Shown: positions 38,845-47,508 of the stretch, piece after piece | Layout: every line of letters starts with the position of its first letter | Numbering within the stretch: position 1 is the stretch's first letter | Assembly (NCBI GenBank): GCA_020846135.1 | Contig: JADLEK010000010.1 | Coordinates: forward strand, 1-64,000 | Source of the DNA: Gammaproteobacteria bacterium | GTDB lineage: Bacteria; Pseudomonadota; Gammaproteobacteria; Competibacterales; Competibacteraceae | Direction of reading: 5' to 3' | Length of the DNA stretch: 64,000 bases | Notes under the pieces: generated by a model | Databases searched by the model: none | Seen by the model: the letters and a program-made list of their open reading frames with translations, nothing else | Told to the model about the DNA's origin: nothing | Program-made: the position numbers and the translations under genes

Positions 38845-38873
38845 TAGCGATAACGCTAGGCAGTTTTCAGTTC

Positions 38874-39088
38874 GGGCGTTCTCTGCAGCATTCGAGTAGT
38901 GGACTGGGTACTCCTTGAACCTAATTCGTTTTACCCAAGGTGATCAGTTGTCGGCGCAAGTGTGCATGTCCATTGGGTTGGCGAATTGAGTCCAGCCCGG
39001 CGGAAAGCCTGACGCGCCGCCCTGTTCCCCGACTTGATCCTCACGGCTCAAGGGCAAAAGTCCGAGACGGCGCAGGCGGAGAACGCCC
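38874..39088 (+). ncRNA. ssrS: 6S RNA
   Basis: The segment between zapA and fau is closed by a perfect 10-bp stem, GGGCGTTCTC (38874-38883) with GAGAACGCCC (39079-39088). A TATAAT (38840-38845) precedes it and would start transcription slightly upstream. Inside, CCTTGAACC and a GTGCATGTCC-like stretch resemble 6S RNA features, and further partial pairing surrounds a large central region, as expected for the open-promoter mimic that binds sigma70 RNA polymerase. The location between zapA and fau is the standard one in gammaproteobacteria. The length of about 215 nt is slightly long. Exact ends are inferred from the stem only. Confidence 0.8.
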
Positions 39089-39150
39089 CCTTTCCAGCAA
39101 CACCCGGCGACGTAACCCGTCGCCCTTTTATTGCCCACTGGTTATGCGCT

Positions 39151-39753
39151 GTGGTCCTTGACTCGATCCAGCTTCGCCGACAGTTACGTACCCTGCGCCG
39201 CGAGTTACCTATTGCTGAGCGGCGTCAGGCGGCGTGGGCTGTCGCTGCCCGGCTTGCCACCTGGTCAATTTTCTTCTCTGCCCGGCGGATTGCTGGTTAC
39301 TGGGCCTGTAACGGCGAACTTGACCCGCAGCCAGTGCTGGAACAGGCGTGGAATGCAGGCAAAATGGTTTATCTGCCAGTGCTGGCGGAATCGCCGCCGC
39401 AATCGCTCCAGTTCGCGCCGTACCAGCCCGGAACTCCATTGCGCCGCAACCGTTTCCATATCCCAGAACCTGACGTTTCTCTGGCGGATTGGTTGGAACC
39501 CACCGAGCTGGATCTGGCCTTGATGCCACTGGTCACCTTCGACCGGACCGGGACGCGCCTGGGGATGGGTGGCGGCTTTTATGACCGCAGCTTTGCTTTT
39601 CTGCTGGAACCCGGCTATCGCAATCACCGCCCTTGGCTAATTGGATTAGGCTATGAATTTCAGAAGGTGGCTGAGCTGCACCGCCAGCCGTGGGACGTGC
39701 CGCTGGATGCCGTCGTCACCGAGCAGGCGTTGACGATCTTTGGAGAAAGGTGA
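39151..39753 (+). CDS. fau: 5-formyltetrahydrofolate cyclo-ligase
   Basis: Converts 5-formyl-THF to 5,10-methenyl-THF with ATP. I take the GTG at 39151 (VVLDSIQLRRQLRTLRREL), giving 200 residues; the open frame begins at 39034, but that part overlaps the 6S RNA. Key motifs are MPLVTFDRTGTRLGMGGGFYDR, the family nucleotide/folate site, and LIGLGYEFQ. It is co-located with ssrS, and in E. coli 6S RNA and fau (ygfA) are made as one transcript. Its stop overlaps the next start (TGATG). Confidence 0.93.
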   Translation: MVLDSIQLRRQLRTLRRELPIAERRQAAWAVAARLATWSIFFSARRIAGYWACNGELDPQPVLEQAWNAGKMVYLPVLAESPPQSLQFAPYQPGTPLRRNRFHIPEPDVSLADWLEPTELDLALMPLVTFDRTGTRLGMGGGFYDRSFAFLLEPGYRNHRPWLIGLGYEFQKVAELHRQPWDVPLDAVVTEQALTIFGER

Positions 39754-40232
39754 TGAATTATTGGCTGCTGAAATCGGAACCCGGCACTTTTGGCATTGCC
39801 GATTTGGAAGCCGCGCCGGATCAAACCACGCCGTGGGAAGGGGTGCGCAATTACCAGGCCCGTAACTTCATGCGTGATGACTTCCGTTTGGGCGATCAGG
39901 CATTGTTCTACCACTCCGGCACAGCAACTCCCGCTTTGGTCGGGATCGTCGAAGTGGTGCGCGAAGCCTACCCGGATGTAACCGCCTTCGATCCCGCCAG
40001 TCCGTATTATGATCCAGCCAGTAGCTTGGTCAATCTCCGCTGGCATCGCGTCGATGTCCGGCTGATTCGCCGCCTGCGCCGGGCAATTAGTCTGGCTGAG
40101 CTGAAGCAGCATTCGGCGGCGCTGGGTGATTTCGCCCTGCTGCGCCGGGGCAACCGGCTCTCGGTGTTACCGGTCAGTGCGGCGCAATGGGCATTTATTC
40201 TGCGGCTGGAGAGTGTGACTGAAGCCCTATAA
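39753..40232 (+). CDS. EVE-domain protein
   Basis: A 159-residue protein beginning MNYWLLKSEPGTFGIADLEAA, the EVE-domain signature, and continuing with WEGVRNYQARNFMRDDF and ALFYHSG. EVE domains are PUA/YTH-like and are thought to bind modified bases in RNA or DNA. Stand-alone copies next to fau are common in proteobacteria, so a housekeeping role is more likely here than a defence role. The start codon shares one base with the fau stop. Confidence 0.93.
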   Translation: MNYWLLKSEPGTFGIADLEAAPDQTTPWEGVRNYQARNFMRDDFRLGDQALFYHSGTATPALVGIVEVVREAYPDVTAFDPASPYYDPASSLVNLRWHRVDVRLIRRLRRAISLAELKQHSAALGDFALLRRGNRLSVLPVSAAQWAFILRLESVTEAL

Positions 40233-40258
40233 CACGACTGTCAAAGAGCGAATAACTG

Positions 40259-40921
40259 ATGGCCAACGACGAGCTAAAAAAACGCGCCGCCGAAGCGGCT
40301 CTGGAATATGTCGAAGACTTGGACGTCATCGGAGTCGGCACCGGGTCAACGATCGGCTATTTTATCGCCGCCCTGTCGCGGATTAAACACCGGCTGGATG
40401 GGGTGGTCTCGAGTTCCGAGGCGACCACGCAACTGTTGAAAGCCAACAAAATCCCGGTGCTGGATTTGAATGCCGTCGGGCCATTGCCGTTGTATATCGA
40501 TGGCGCTGATGAAGTCACCCACCATTTGCAGATGATTAAAGGTGGTGGCGGGGCATTGACCCGCGAGAAGATTATTGCTGCCGCCAGCGAGCAATTTATC
40601 TGCACCGCCGATCAGTCCAAACTAGTGGATATATTGGGCGCATTTCCACTGCCAGTCGAAGTGATTCCGATGGCCCGCAGTCATGTCGGACGGGAATTGC
40701 TCAAGCGCGGCGGTCAGCCGGTATTGCGGGAGAATTTTATTACCGACAACGGCAACCTGATTCTGGATGTTTATAACCTGCACATTCTGGAACCGGCCAA
40801 GCTTGAAGCCAAGTTTAACAATATCGCCGGTGTCGTTACGGTCGGTTTGTTTGCATTGCGTCCAGCCGATGTACTGTTGCTAGGAACCAGTGATGGCGGA
40901 GTACAAACGATCCGGATTTGA
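40259..40921 (+). CDS. rpiA: Ribose-5-phosphate isomerase A
   Basis: Interconverts ribose-5-phosphate and ribulose-5-phosphate in the pentose-phosphate pathway. It has 220 residues, with [12 protein letters not shown] (phosphate loop), [19 protein letters not shown] (catalytic region) and [14 protein letters not shown]. It stands 26 bp after the EVE gene and is likely in the same transcription unit. In E. coli rpiA also lies near fau. Confidence 0.97.
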   Translation: MANDELKKRAAEAALEYVEDLDVIGVGTGSTIGYFIAALSRIKHRLDGVVSSSEATTQLLKANKIPVLDLNAVGPLPLYIDGADEVTHHLQMIKGGGGALTREKIIAAASEQFICTADQSKLVDILGAFPLPVEVIPMARSHVGRELLKRGGQPVLRENFITDNGNLILDVYNLHILEPAKLEAKFNNIAGVVTVGLFALRPADVLLLGTSDGGVQTIRI

Positions 40922-40935
40922 GTGAGCATTGCCAT

Positions 40936-40969
40936 AAAAAAACGGGCGCTACCCGAAGGCCGCGCCCGT
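40936..40969 (-). terminator. Terminator between rpiA and porin 1
   Basis: An 8-bp stem, ACGGGCGC (40942-40949) with GCGCCCGT (40962-40969), is flanked by a seven-A run on the left, which is a T-run on the minus strand. It ends the porin transcript and, without a T-run, may also slow rpiA transcription from the other side. Confidence 0.85.
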
Positions 40970-41000
40970 CTGCCCTTACGCCTGTTGTCCTCAGGCTGAA

Positions 41001-42158
41001 TTAGAAGTCCACGCGAGTACCGATGGAAACGCCATTCGCATCGCCGTAGAAGAATGTTCCCAAACTGGGTTCATTCAAGTTAATTTTTTGCGCATCGCGC
41101 CCAACATATTCGACCCAGAATGAAGTCCGTTTGCTCAGGTTATATTGATAACCCAAGGCCCAGTTCTGGATTTCATCCGCCCCGGGCATTCCTGTACTCA
41201 TCTGTCCATAAAGCGCACGAACCGTATTGTTGCCAAAATTGTAGGAGCCAGCCAAGGAAGCGCTCCACGGATCGTCAAGACTCCGCCCCGTCAAATTCTC
41301 GAAAAGGGGCTGATAGATGCCCCACTGATTGATCGTGCCCTGCTCATAGATCAGGCTGACGCTGAACGGTCCGGACTGATAGCCCAAGCCCAAGCCCCAT
41401 TGATTGCGATCCAAGTCAACGATGGGGTCGCCGATCTCATCGTACAGTGTACTGCCGTCAAGCCCTACATAGGTAAAGCCGGCAAAGAAAGGACCATTCG
41501 TATATTTCAGGGCGATATTCCATTCGTCGATGCCATCGGAATAGCCAGCGGCCTTATTCGTGAGAAAGGTGGTGCCGCCGATATCGACACTGCCCGCCAT
41601 CACCAGGATGGCGGAAGCACTGAATCCACTAAAATCCGGAGTTGAGTAATAGATGCTATTTGAAACGCGCTCCATGCTTCCTTGAGAATTGGCGTTACCA
41701 TTTCCATTAAAGTCGGCACTAAAACCATTCGTGAAACCGCCCAGCCATACGGTGGGTCCGAATGAAAGCGAGGTGTTAAAAATATCGTTAACACCCAGCA
41801 CTTCATAATAGGGGGTGGTCTGGGTACCCATGGTCAGTGTGCCAAAACCACCTTTAAGACCCACAAACTTGGGTCGGTTGCCACTGAAGTTACCGCCTTC
41901 CGTCACATCCACGCCAAACTCATACTGGTAAACCGCGCTCAGGCCCCCGCCCAGATCTTCGGACCCCATGACGCCAAGCCGGGAGGCGTTATTGACTACA
42001 TCCCATGCACCCTGACCATCGAAGTCATTGAAAAGATTGTCATCTTCATTGTAATCCACCGACACCCGTGCGGAACCGTACAGGATGGTATCCGCCTGGG
42101 CGGCAAGCGGGGCGGCAAGCGCAGCGGCAATGGCCAGAGCAAGAACGGACTTTTTCAT
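41001..42158 (-). CDS. Gram-negative porin 1
   Basis: Outer-membrane trimeric porin of the Neisseria/Burkholderia type, 385 residues. The ATG at 42158 begins a classic signal peptide (MKKSVLALAIAAALAAPLAAQA), and the mature part opens with DTILYGSARVSVDYN. Conserved strands include RLGVMGSEDLGGGLSAVYQY and the C-terminal SIGTRVDF, ending in the aromatic residue needed for barrel insertion. AGGA precedes the start. Substrate preference cannot be read from sequence. A second, related porin lies directly upstream. Confidence 0.93.
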   Translation of the reverse strand: MKKSVLALAIAAALAAPLAAQADTILYGSARVSVDYNEDDNLFNDFDGQGAWDVVNNASRLGVMGSEDLGGGLSAVYQYEFGVDVTEGGNFSGNRPKFVGLKGGFGTLTMGTQTTPYYEVLGVNDIFNTSLSFGPTVWLGGFTNGFSADFNGNGNANSQGSMERVSNSIYYSTPDFSGFSASAILVMAGSVDIGGTTFLTNKAAGYSDGIDEWNIALKYTNGPFFAGFTYVGLDGSTLYDEIGDPIVDLDRNQWGLGLGYQSGPFSVSLIYEQGTINQWGIYQPLFENLTGRSLDDPWSASLAGSYNFGNNTVRALYGQMSTGMPGADEIQNWALGYQYNLSKRTSFWVEYVGRDAQKINLNEPSLGTFFYGDANGVSIGTRVDF

Positions 42159-42370
42159 GACAAGATTCCTAAGTTGTTTGCAAACCAAAGTCAGTTGTTT
42201 CAGGATTCGCTTTCCAATCAATATGATGATTGATTGGAAAGCCATCTTGAAGGTTCATTGGGGTAATTTATATCCGCATTGCGGTAAAAAAGCAACTATT
42301 TTTTTATAAAAAATACAACTATTGGTTTGGACGCAACGATGAATCAGGAAGGCAGGTCCGGAGGCAGAAA

Positions 42371-42397
42371 CGAAAACGGACGCCCGAAGGCGTCCGT
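42371..42397 (-). terminator. Terminator after porin 2
   Basis: A perfect 9-bp stem, ACGGACGCC/GGCGTCCGT (42376-42397), whose minus-strand loop is the stable TTCG tetraloop, is followed on that strand by TTTTCG. It lies 30 bp beyond the porin 2 stop and separates the two porin genes into independent units. Confidence 0.88.
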
Positions 42398-42426
42398 GGG
42401 ATTCAACTCAGCCTAATGGCAGCGCA

Positions 42427-43587
42427 TCAGAAGTCGACGCGGGTACCAATGGAGACTACGCCTACATCGCCATAGAAATCACCATCATTGCTGGCACCCA
42501 AGTACTCAACCCACGCACGGGTGCGCTTGCTGAAGTTGTACTGGTAGCCAATCGCGTAGTTGTTCAGGTCGCCCTGGCTATAGGAATCAGCGACATTGTC
42601 GGTCAGCCAAATCCGGTCGTCATCAGGGGTCAGGAAGCCATACGAGGCCCGGATGACATTGTTACCAAAGGTGTACTGACCGGTCAGGTAGTAGTTCTGG
42701 GAGGTGCCCGAGTATACGGTGTTCAGGTCGCCATTTTCATAGGCGAAGCTGACCGCGAACGGCCCTGAGTTATAACCAAAGGCCAAGCCCCACTGATCGC
42801 CATCCCAAGCAGGAACGCTGGACAGGGTCTGACCGCTAGGCAATCTCGCACTGAAACCGGGACCATCCAGCGCCATATAAGTGGCGCCCGCAAAGAACGG
42901 CCCGTTCTTGTAGGAGGCGGAGATATTGTACATATCAACGCCATCGCTCAGGTTGGCGGGCAGCTTGTTGCCGGTATATCCGCACAGCTCGTCTGTCGTC
43001 TGCGGGTCAGTGGGCGTGCAGGTGCCATTCATGACTAGCATGGCCTGGACGCCAAACCCGCTCCAGTTGGGTGACGTATAGATCAGGCTGTTATCCATCC
43101 GCAGCCCGAAGGTATTGCCCAAGTAAGTGTTCAGAACCGGAGAGGTCGTGGTTGCCGCAGCAAAAGAACTAGTGGAATTGAACACCTTGCTGCTGTTGAA
43201 AATATCGCCAATACCGATGACGTTGTAGTAGGGCGTCCATTGGGTGCCCAAAGTCACCGCACCCCAACTCGAACCCTTCAAGCCGACCCACTTGGGCCGG
43301 TTGCTGTTGAAGTTACCACCCTCAGTGACATCAACGCCAAATTCATACTGATAAATGGCCGCCAGCCCGCCACCCAGATCTTCCTCACCGCGCACACCTA
43401 ACCGGGAAGAGTTATTGAACACGTCCCAGTTAGCTTCGGGGTTGCTCTCGACAACATCGTTACTATTCGGATCATTGTAGTCGATGGATACCCGGGCGGA
43501 ACCATACAGGGTGGTATCCGCATAAGCAGTAGAACCAAAACCAACCAGCGCAGCAGCTACGGCCAGCGCGAGAGTAGACTTTTTCAT
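42427..43587 (-). CDS. Gram-negative porin 2
   Basis: A 386-residue outer-membrane porin, paralogue of porin 1. Its signal peptide is MKKSTLALAVAAALVGFGSTAYA, and the first strand, DTTLYGSARVSIDYND, nearly matches that of porin 1, as do RLGVRGEEDLGGGLAAIYQY and the final SIGTRVDF. The surface loops differ; one loop region has two cysteines (NGTCTPTDPQTTDELCGYTG) that could form a disulfide and are absent from porin 1. The two genes look like a tandem duplication that diverged in the exposed loops. Confidence 0.93.
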   Translation of the reverse strand: MKKSTLALAVAAALVGFGSTAYADTTLYGSARVSIDYNDPNSNDVVESNPEANWDVFNNSSRLGVRGEEDLGGGLAAIYQYEFGVDVTEGGNFNSNRPKWVGLKGSSWGAVTLGTQWTPYYNVIGIGDIFNSSKVFNSTSSFAAATTTSPVLNTYLGNTFGLRMDNSLIYTSPNWSGFGVQAMLVMNGTCTPTDPQTTDELCGYTGNKLPANLSDGVDMYNISASYKNGPFFAGATYMALDGPGFSARLPSGQTLSSVPAWDGDQWGLAFGYNSGPFAVSFAYENGDLNTVYSGTSQNYYLTGQYTFGNNVIRASYGFLTPDDDRIWLTDNVADSYSQGDLNNYAIGYQYNFSKRTRAWVEYLGASNDGDFYGDVGVVSIGTRVDF

Positions 43588-43752
43588 GATTAACTCCTAG
43601 GTTTGCGTTGCATACAAACAACAAAAGGGTGTTCACAATTCATTGATGAGATTTATACGCACTCTAGGATGGAAATGCAACTGATATTTTCAAAAAAAAC
43701 ACAAATTTTTGTGATTGTAGGCAAAAAAACAACAACATTGTATTTTTGCAAC

Positions 43753-43780
43753 AAAAAACCCGCTTTGCTTTCAAAGCGGG
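43753..43780 (-). terminator. Terminator after tRNA-Gln
   Basis: On the minus strand CCCGCTTTG/CAAAGCGGG (9-bp stem, 4-base loop, 43759-43780) is followed by six T residues. It begins 6 bases beyond the CCA end of the tRNA and should release its transcript. The AT-rich stretch to its left (43600-43752) is the porin 2 upstream region. Confidence 0.92.
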
Positions 43781-43786
43781 TTGATT

Positions 43787-43860
43787 TGGCTGGGGGACTA
43801 GGATTCGAACCTAGGTTGGTGGAGTCAGAGTCCACAGTCCTGCCGCTAGACGATCCCCCA
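43787..43860 (-). tRNA. tRNA-Gln (anticodon CTG)
   Basis: Read on the minus strand, the 74-nt sequence folds as a cloverleaf: acceptor TGGGGGA/TCCCCCA, D arm GTC..GAC, anticodon stem GTGGA/TCCAC with loop CTCTGAC giving anticodon CTG (reads CAG), and a T arm with GGTTCGAATCC. The discriminator is G and the CCA end is encoded. It follows rpsI by 10 bp on the same strand and is followed by a strong terminator. Confidence 0.93.
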
Positions 43861-43870
43861 AGAACCGGGT

Positions 43871-44263
43871 TTAACGCTTGGAGTACTGGGTGGCGCGGCG
43901 AGCCTTGCGCAGACCGACCTTCTTACGCTCCACCTCGCGGGCGTCGCGAGTGACAAAACCGGCTTTGCGCAGAGTCGGACGCAGGCTTTCGTCGTATTCA
44001 AGCAAGGCGCGGGTGATGCCGTGGCGAATTGCGCCGGCCTGACCGGTAATGCCGCCGCCCTTGACCGTAGCGTAAATATCGAACTTCTCTTTGAAGTCGA
44101 CCACTTCCAGAGCCTGATGAACCACCATCCGGGAGGTTTCACGCCCGAAGTACTCATCCAGGGGCCGCTGGTTGACGAGGATATTGCCGGTGCCCGGCCG
44201 CAGGAAAACCCGGGCCGTCGCGGTCTTGCGCCGGCCAGTGCCGTAATGCTGAGTTTGAGCCAT
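43871..44263 (-). CDS. rpsI: 30S ribosomal protein S9
   Basis: Small-subunit protein of 130 residues whose C-terminal tail ([11 protein letters not shown]) reaches the P-site tRNA. It starts [20 protein letters not shown] and has the family motif [19 protein letters not shown]. It lies 30 bp downstream of rplM in the universal L13-S9 operon. A tRNA-Gln gene follows within 10 bp, so the tRNA may be cut from the tail of the ribosomal-protein transcript. Confidence 0.98.
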   Translation of the reverse strand: MAQTQHYGTGRRKTATARVFLRPGTGNILVNQRPLDEYFGRETSRMVVHQALEVVDFKEKFDIYATVKGGGITGQAGAIRHGITRALLEYDESLRPTLRKAGFVTRDAREVERKKVGLRKARRATQYSKR

Positions 44264-44293
44264 CCTGTTCTATTCCTGAGATGCGCCAGAGAG

Positions 44294-44728
44294 TTAGAGA
44301 GCCAGTTCCAGCGGCAGCGGTTGCTGTGCGGCATGCTGGTGTTCGGGACCGGCGTAAACCTTGAGCTTGCGGAACATCGTCCGACCGAGCGGATTCTTGG
44401 GCAACATCCCCTTCACCGCGATCTGGATGACCCGCTCCGGGTGTTGCTGCAGCATCTTGTCCAGCGACATCGACTTGAGATTGCCGATATAGCCGGTGGT
44501 CCGGTAGTACACCTTGTCGGCAGTTTTACGCCCGGTAGTCCGCACTTTTTCGGCGTTGACCACAATAATATTGTCGCCGGTATCGACATGCGGCGTGTAT
44601 TCGGGCTTGTGCTTGCCCCGCAGGCGACGGGCGATTTCCGACGACAGCCGGCCTAGAACCTTGTCCGTGGCGTCGATCACATACCAGTCGTGCCTGACCT
44701 CGGCCGGCTTGGCGCTGAAAGTTTTCAT
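44294..44728 (-). CDS. rplM: 50S ribosomal protein L13
   Basis: An early-assembly large-subunit protein of 144 residues. The start [20 protein letters not shown] at 44728 matches the family; an upstream in-frame ATG at 44761 is less likely. Motifs include [18 protein letters not shown] and [13 protein letters not shown]. First gene of the rplM-rpsI operon. L13 in E. coli represses its own operon through the leader; no leader structure was examined here. Confidence 0.98.
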   Translation of the reverse strand: MKTFSAKPAEVRHDWYVIDATDKVLGRLSSEIARRLRGKHKPEYTPHVDTGDNIIVVNAEKVRTTGRKTADKVYYRTTGYIGNLKSMSLDKMLQQHPERVIQIAVKGMLPKNPLGRTMFRKLKVYAGPEHQHAAQQPLPLELAL

Positions 44729-44807
44729 TGAATTAACATGCTCCGAAAAATCCGCGTCCACTTGAAAGGCGGGTATCCTACTTAAGCAAGGCTGGTTTTA
44801 CAAGGGA

Positions 44808-45902
44808 TCAAATCCGCAGCCGGTCCACCGTCCGCCCATTAACCAGATGCTCCTCGATGATTTCGTCCAGATCGACCCGATCAACATAGGTATACCAGGT
44901 CGCTTCGGGGTAAATCACGATGACGGGTCCTTCGGCGCAGCGATCCAGACAACCGGCGCTGTTGATTCGCACCTTGTCGGGAATCGCCGACCCCAGCGCC
45001 TTGACCCGTTGCTTCACATAGTCACGGGCTTCCTGCGCGCCGCATTGCTGGCAACACTGAGATCCATCGGCCCGCAGGTTGGTGCAAAAGAAAACATGAT
45101 AGCGATAATAGGCCATAAGTGAGTTCCCGCCGTAGAAAATTTCCGCCATCTCCCGCCGCACCAGCCGCTCAATCTCGGCCTGATCGCACGGTGACACCTC
45201 CTGCGGGTCGATGCCGAACAGATAATGGTTCAAGGCAAAGTCTTTTAGCAACATCCTAGTGTGAAAGATATGCTCCTGGGCGATGTTCACGTCGATCATC
45301 CGGTAGCGCTCTCCGGTATCCTTGGACAGGAAGCGTTGAATTGAGTGGATCGGATGATCGATAAAGTGCTTTTTCCCCGTTACGTCACGGGTAAAGCCAC
45401 GCACCCGGTAATCGATGCTGACCAGGTCGGACTCGAAGCTGTGAATCAGATAGTTAAGGGCCTTGAGTGGAGAAATGCGCCCACAGGTCGATACGTCGAT
45501 ATCGACTCGGAAGGTGCTGATGCCATGATCAGGATGACTGTCTGGGTAGGTGTGGACGGTGATATGGCTCTTGTCGAGATGGCCGATCACCGCATCGGGC
45601 AACGGGCCGGGCGTTTCGGTGTCGGCAATGCGCTCCGAGGCGATGGGTTCCTCCGAAACCAGCATGGTGACACTGGCACCGCGTGGTTCGTAGTCCTGGC
45701 GGGCGATATTCAGGATATTGGCGCCGATGATTTCGGCGACCTGTTGCAGAATCCGGGTCAGCCGCTCGGCGTTGTAAGCTTCATCAAGATAGGCGATGTA
45801 GCGCTCCTGCTGTTCCGGGGTCGTGGCATAGCCAATATCATAGCTGTTAAAGCCGAGGGTCTTGGTGAGGTTGTTAAACCCCTGCAACTGCAATCCGGGC
45901 AT
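44808..45902 (-). CDS. speD: S-adenosylmethionine decarboxylase fused to a [2Fe-2S] ferredoxin domain
   Basis: A 364-residue protein in two parts. Residues 1-262 are E. coli-type SpeD, the pyruvoyl AdoMet decarboxylase of spermidine synthesis: the self-cleavage pair K111-S112 lies in [12 protein letters not shown] and C140 in [15 protein letters not shown]. Residues 263-364 form a thioredoxin-like [2Fe-2S] ferredoxin with C273, C283/C284, C287, C318 and C322 ([28 protein letters not shown]). E. coli SpeD ends where the ferredoxin begins. There is no stop between them, but residue 263 is itself a methionine (ATG at 45116), so the ferredoxin could also be made separately. Confidence 0.9.
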   Translation of the reverse strand: MPGLQLQGFNNLTKTLGFNSYDIGYATTPEQQERYIAYLDEAYNAERLTRILQQVAEIIGANILNIARQDYEPRGASVTMLVSEEPIASERIADTETPGPLPDAVIGHLDKSHITVHTYPDSHPDHGISTFRVDIDVSTCGRISPLKALNYLIHSFESDLVSIDYRVRGFTRDVTGKKHFIDHPIHSIQRFLSKDTGERYRMIDVNIAQEHIFHTRMLLKDFALNHYLFGIDPQEVSPCDQAEIERLVRREMAEIFYGGNSLMAYYRYHVFFCTNLRADGSQCCQQCGAQEARDYVKQRVKALGSAIPDKVRINSAGCLDRCAEGPVIVIYPEATWYTYVDRVDLDEIIEEHLVNGRTVDRLRI

Positions 45903-45974
45903 GGCTATCGGGAGCGCCTTGGTGAGTTCTGTGCCGCAGCGGGGATTTTAGTGATTTTCAGGAGTGCTTTGTTG

Positions 45975-47021
45975 ATGCTGACCGTAAAACTGACTGAATA
46001 CTATCGGTCGTTGATCGACTGGAGCGATCCCGATGATCCACTGGCGCGGATGACACTGTTTGCCGAGGAAGAAATCGGGCAAACCTCACCGGAAGATCCC
46101 GAACCGACGGTCGATCCACCGCAGGGTAACCCGGTCAGCCGGGTGCTGATTCACCGCTACCCGGATCGGGCGCTGCTGTTAACTACCAGCCGCTGCGCCG
46201 CCCATTGCCGCTATTGCTTTCGCAAGGATCGGATCGAACGCCATGAGGCCGATCTGGACGATGCGGAACTGGCGGAAGCCGTCGCGTATGTCGCCGCCCA
46301 TTCGTCCATTCGCGAAATCATCCTGTCCGGCGGCGACCCGCTGGCGCTGCCGAATGCCCGTCTGTTGGAAATTATTAACGCATTCCGACGCATCCCGCAT
46401 TTGGGCAGCGTCCGGGTGCATACCCGCTTCCCGGTTTATCAGCCGGCCCGCTGCAATACGCTGGCGGAAGTCGCTAAGCAGGTCGATGTGTTCGTGGTGC
46501 AGGTCAACCATGCCCGCGAGGTCACGGCGCAGTTTGTGCAGGCGATGGCCTGGTTGCGCCCACACGCGCTGTTGTACAACCAGGGGGTGTTGCTGCACGG
46601 GGTCAATGACAACGTGGCAACGTTAAGCGAGTTGTCCTGGGCATTGGCGCGGGCCGGCGTGACGCCGTATTGCCTGCATTATCCGGATCAGGTTCCGGGC
46701 ACTGCCCATTTTCGGCTGCCGCTGGCGCAGGCCATAACGCTGGTCGGGGCGCTGCGGGGTCGATTACCGGGCTATCTGTTGCCCCGGCTGATCCTCGAAA
46801 TCCCTGATGGCTCCGGTAAAATTGCGCTGGAGCCATCCGCTTGTCAGCAACTGGATGAGCAGACTTTTCTGCTGCGCTCACCCCTGACCGGCCAAGTGTT
46901 TGAATACCGGGAAGCCGCCGATTTCGAACCACCCCGGTGCTTCGCGCCACACTTCCTTGACCAAGGAGGGGAAAAAGAGGTGGCCGAGATCAGCCTTCCC
47001 GAATTTCAAAGGTGTGAGTGA
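45975..47021 (+). CDS. KamA-family radical SAM protein (lysine 2,3-aminomutase/EpmB-like)
   Basis: A 348-residue radical-SAM enzyme using PLP to move an amino group on lysine or a lysyl substrate. The cluster motif CAAHCRYCF (C-x3-C-x2-C) lies at about 74-82; LSGGDPLALP and LYNQGVLLHGVND are family motifs, and the PLP lysine is likely in IPDGSGKIAL. AGGAG stands 10 bp before the ATG. The nearby efp gene expected for EpmB is absent, so free-lysine or other activity is possible. The last 30 or so residues (from FEPPRCFAP) are encoded by a dispersed 51-bp repeat and its flank and overlap osmC antisense by 32 bp. Confidence 0.88.
   Translation: MLTVKLTEYYRSLIDWSDPDDPLARMTLFAEEEIGQTSPEDPEPTVDPPQGNPVSRVLIHRYPDRALLLTTSRCAAHCRYCFRKDRIERHEADLDDAELAEAVAYVAAHSSIREIILSGGDPLALPNARLLEIINAFRRIPHLGSVRVHTRFPVYQPARCNTLAEVAKQVDVFVVQVNHAREVTAQFVQAMAWLRPHALLYNQGVLLHGVNDNVATLSELSWALARAGVTPYCLHYPDQVPGTAHFRLPLAQAITLVGALRGRLPGYLLPRLILEIPDGSGKIALEPSACQQLDEQTFLLRSPLTGQVFEYREAADFEPPRCFAPHFLDQGGEKEVAEISLPEFQRCE
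46925..46975 (+). repeat. 51-bp dispersed repeat, copy 1 (inside kamA)
   Basis: This 51-bp sequence starting CGAACCACCCCGG is repeated in inverted orientation at 47433-47483 with about 45 of 51 bases identical. It contains an internal imperfect palindrome, TCCTTGACCAAGGA. Here it is read as the end of the KamA protein. It is not recognised as a named family. Confidence 0.85.
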
Positions 47022-47406
47022 TCTGGGCGGTCTTGCCGAGCATGATCGAGGCTGAGCAATACTTTTCCGCCGACAGATGAATGGCCCGTTCAACATGCTT
47101 GGCGCTCAGATTCTTGCCGGTCAGAATGAAGCGAATCTGGATCGTGGTGAACACCCTGGGGTCGCTGTCGGCCCGTTCGGCGTCAATTTGCAGCTCACAA
47201 CCGCGCAACGCCTGCCGGGCCTTCTGCAGGATATTGACGACATCAATCGCAGTGCAGCCGCCCATCCCCATCAGCAATAACTCCATCGGACGGGGACCGA
47301 GATTATGGCCGCCCAGCTCCGGCGGGCCGTCGATGACCAGGGCATGACCGCTAGCCGATTGGGCGACGTAGGTCATATCTTCCAGCCAGGTAATGCGGGC
47401 TTTCAT
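46990..47406 (-). CDS. OsmC/Ohr-family protein (YhfA-like)
   Basis: A 138-residue OsmC-fold protein; the fold houses thiol-dependent peroxidases. The two family cysteines are present in GMGGCTAIDVVN and AEKYCSASIML. It starts MKARITWLEDMTYVAQSASG, closest in style to the YhfA subgroup, whose function is less certain than that of Ohr or OsmC. Its 3' end overlaps the KamA-type gene convergently, and inverted 51-bp repeats flank it (46925-46975 and 47433-47483). Confidence 0.9.
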   Translation of the reverse strand: MKARITWLEDMTYVAQSASGHALVIDGPPELGGHNLGPRPMELLLMGMGGCTAIDVVNILQKARQALRGCELQIDAERADSDPRVFTTIQIRFILTGKNLSAKHVERAIHLSAEKYCSASIMLGKTAQITHTFEIREG

Positions 47407-47432
47407 GGTTGTTTTCTCCCTACGACCAGGGG

Positions 47433-47483
47433 TTTTCCCCTCCTTGGCTAAGGAGGGGTGGCGCGGAGCGCCGGGGTGGTTCG
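47433..47483 (-). repeat. 51-bp dispersed repeat, copy 2
   Basis: Inverted partner of the copy at 46925-46975, lying between the osmC start and the trpC stop. Together they bracket osmC, which could reflect past mobilisation or recombination, or simply two insertions of a common small repeat. Confidence 0.85.
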
Positions 47484-47508
47484 AGCTTTTCGATGGTGCG
47501 GAACCCGG

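Noticed and set aside
39034..39150. Upstream start for fau
   Set aside because: The extra 39 codons coincide with the 3' half of the 6S RNA and show no homology to the enzyme.
45345..45974. Plus-strand extension of the KamA-type gene
   Set aside because: It is antisense to speD; the radical SAM protein begins at 45975 with a good ribosome-binding site.
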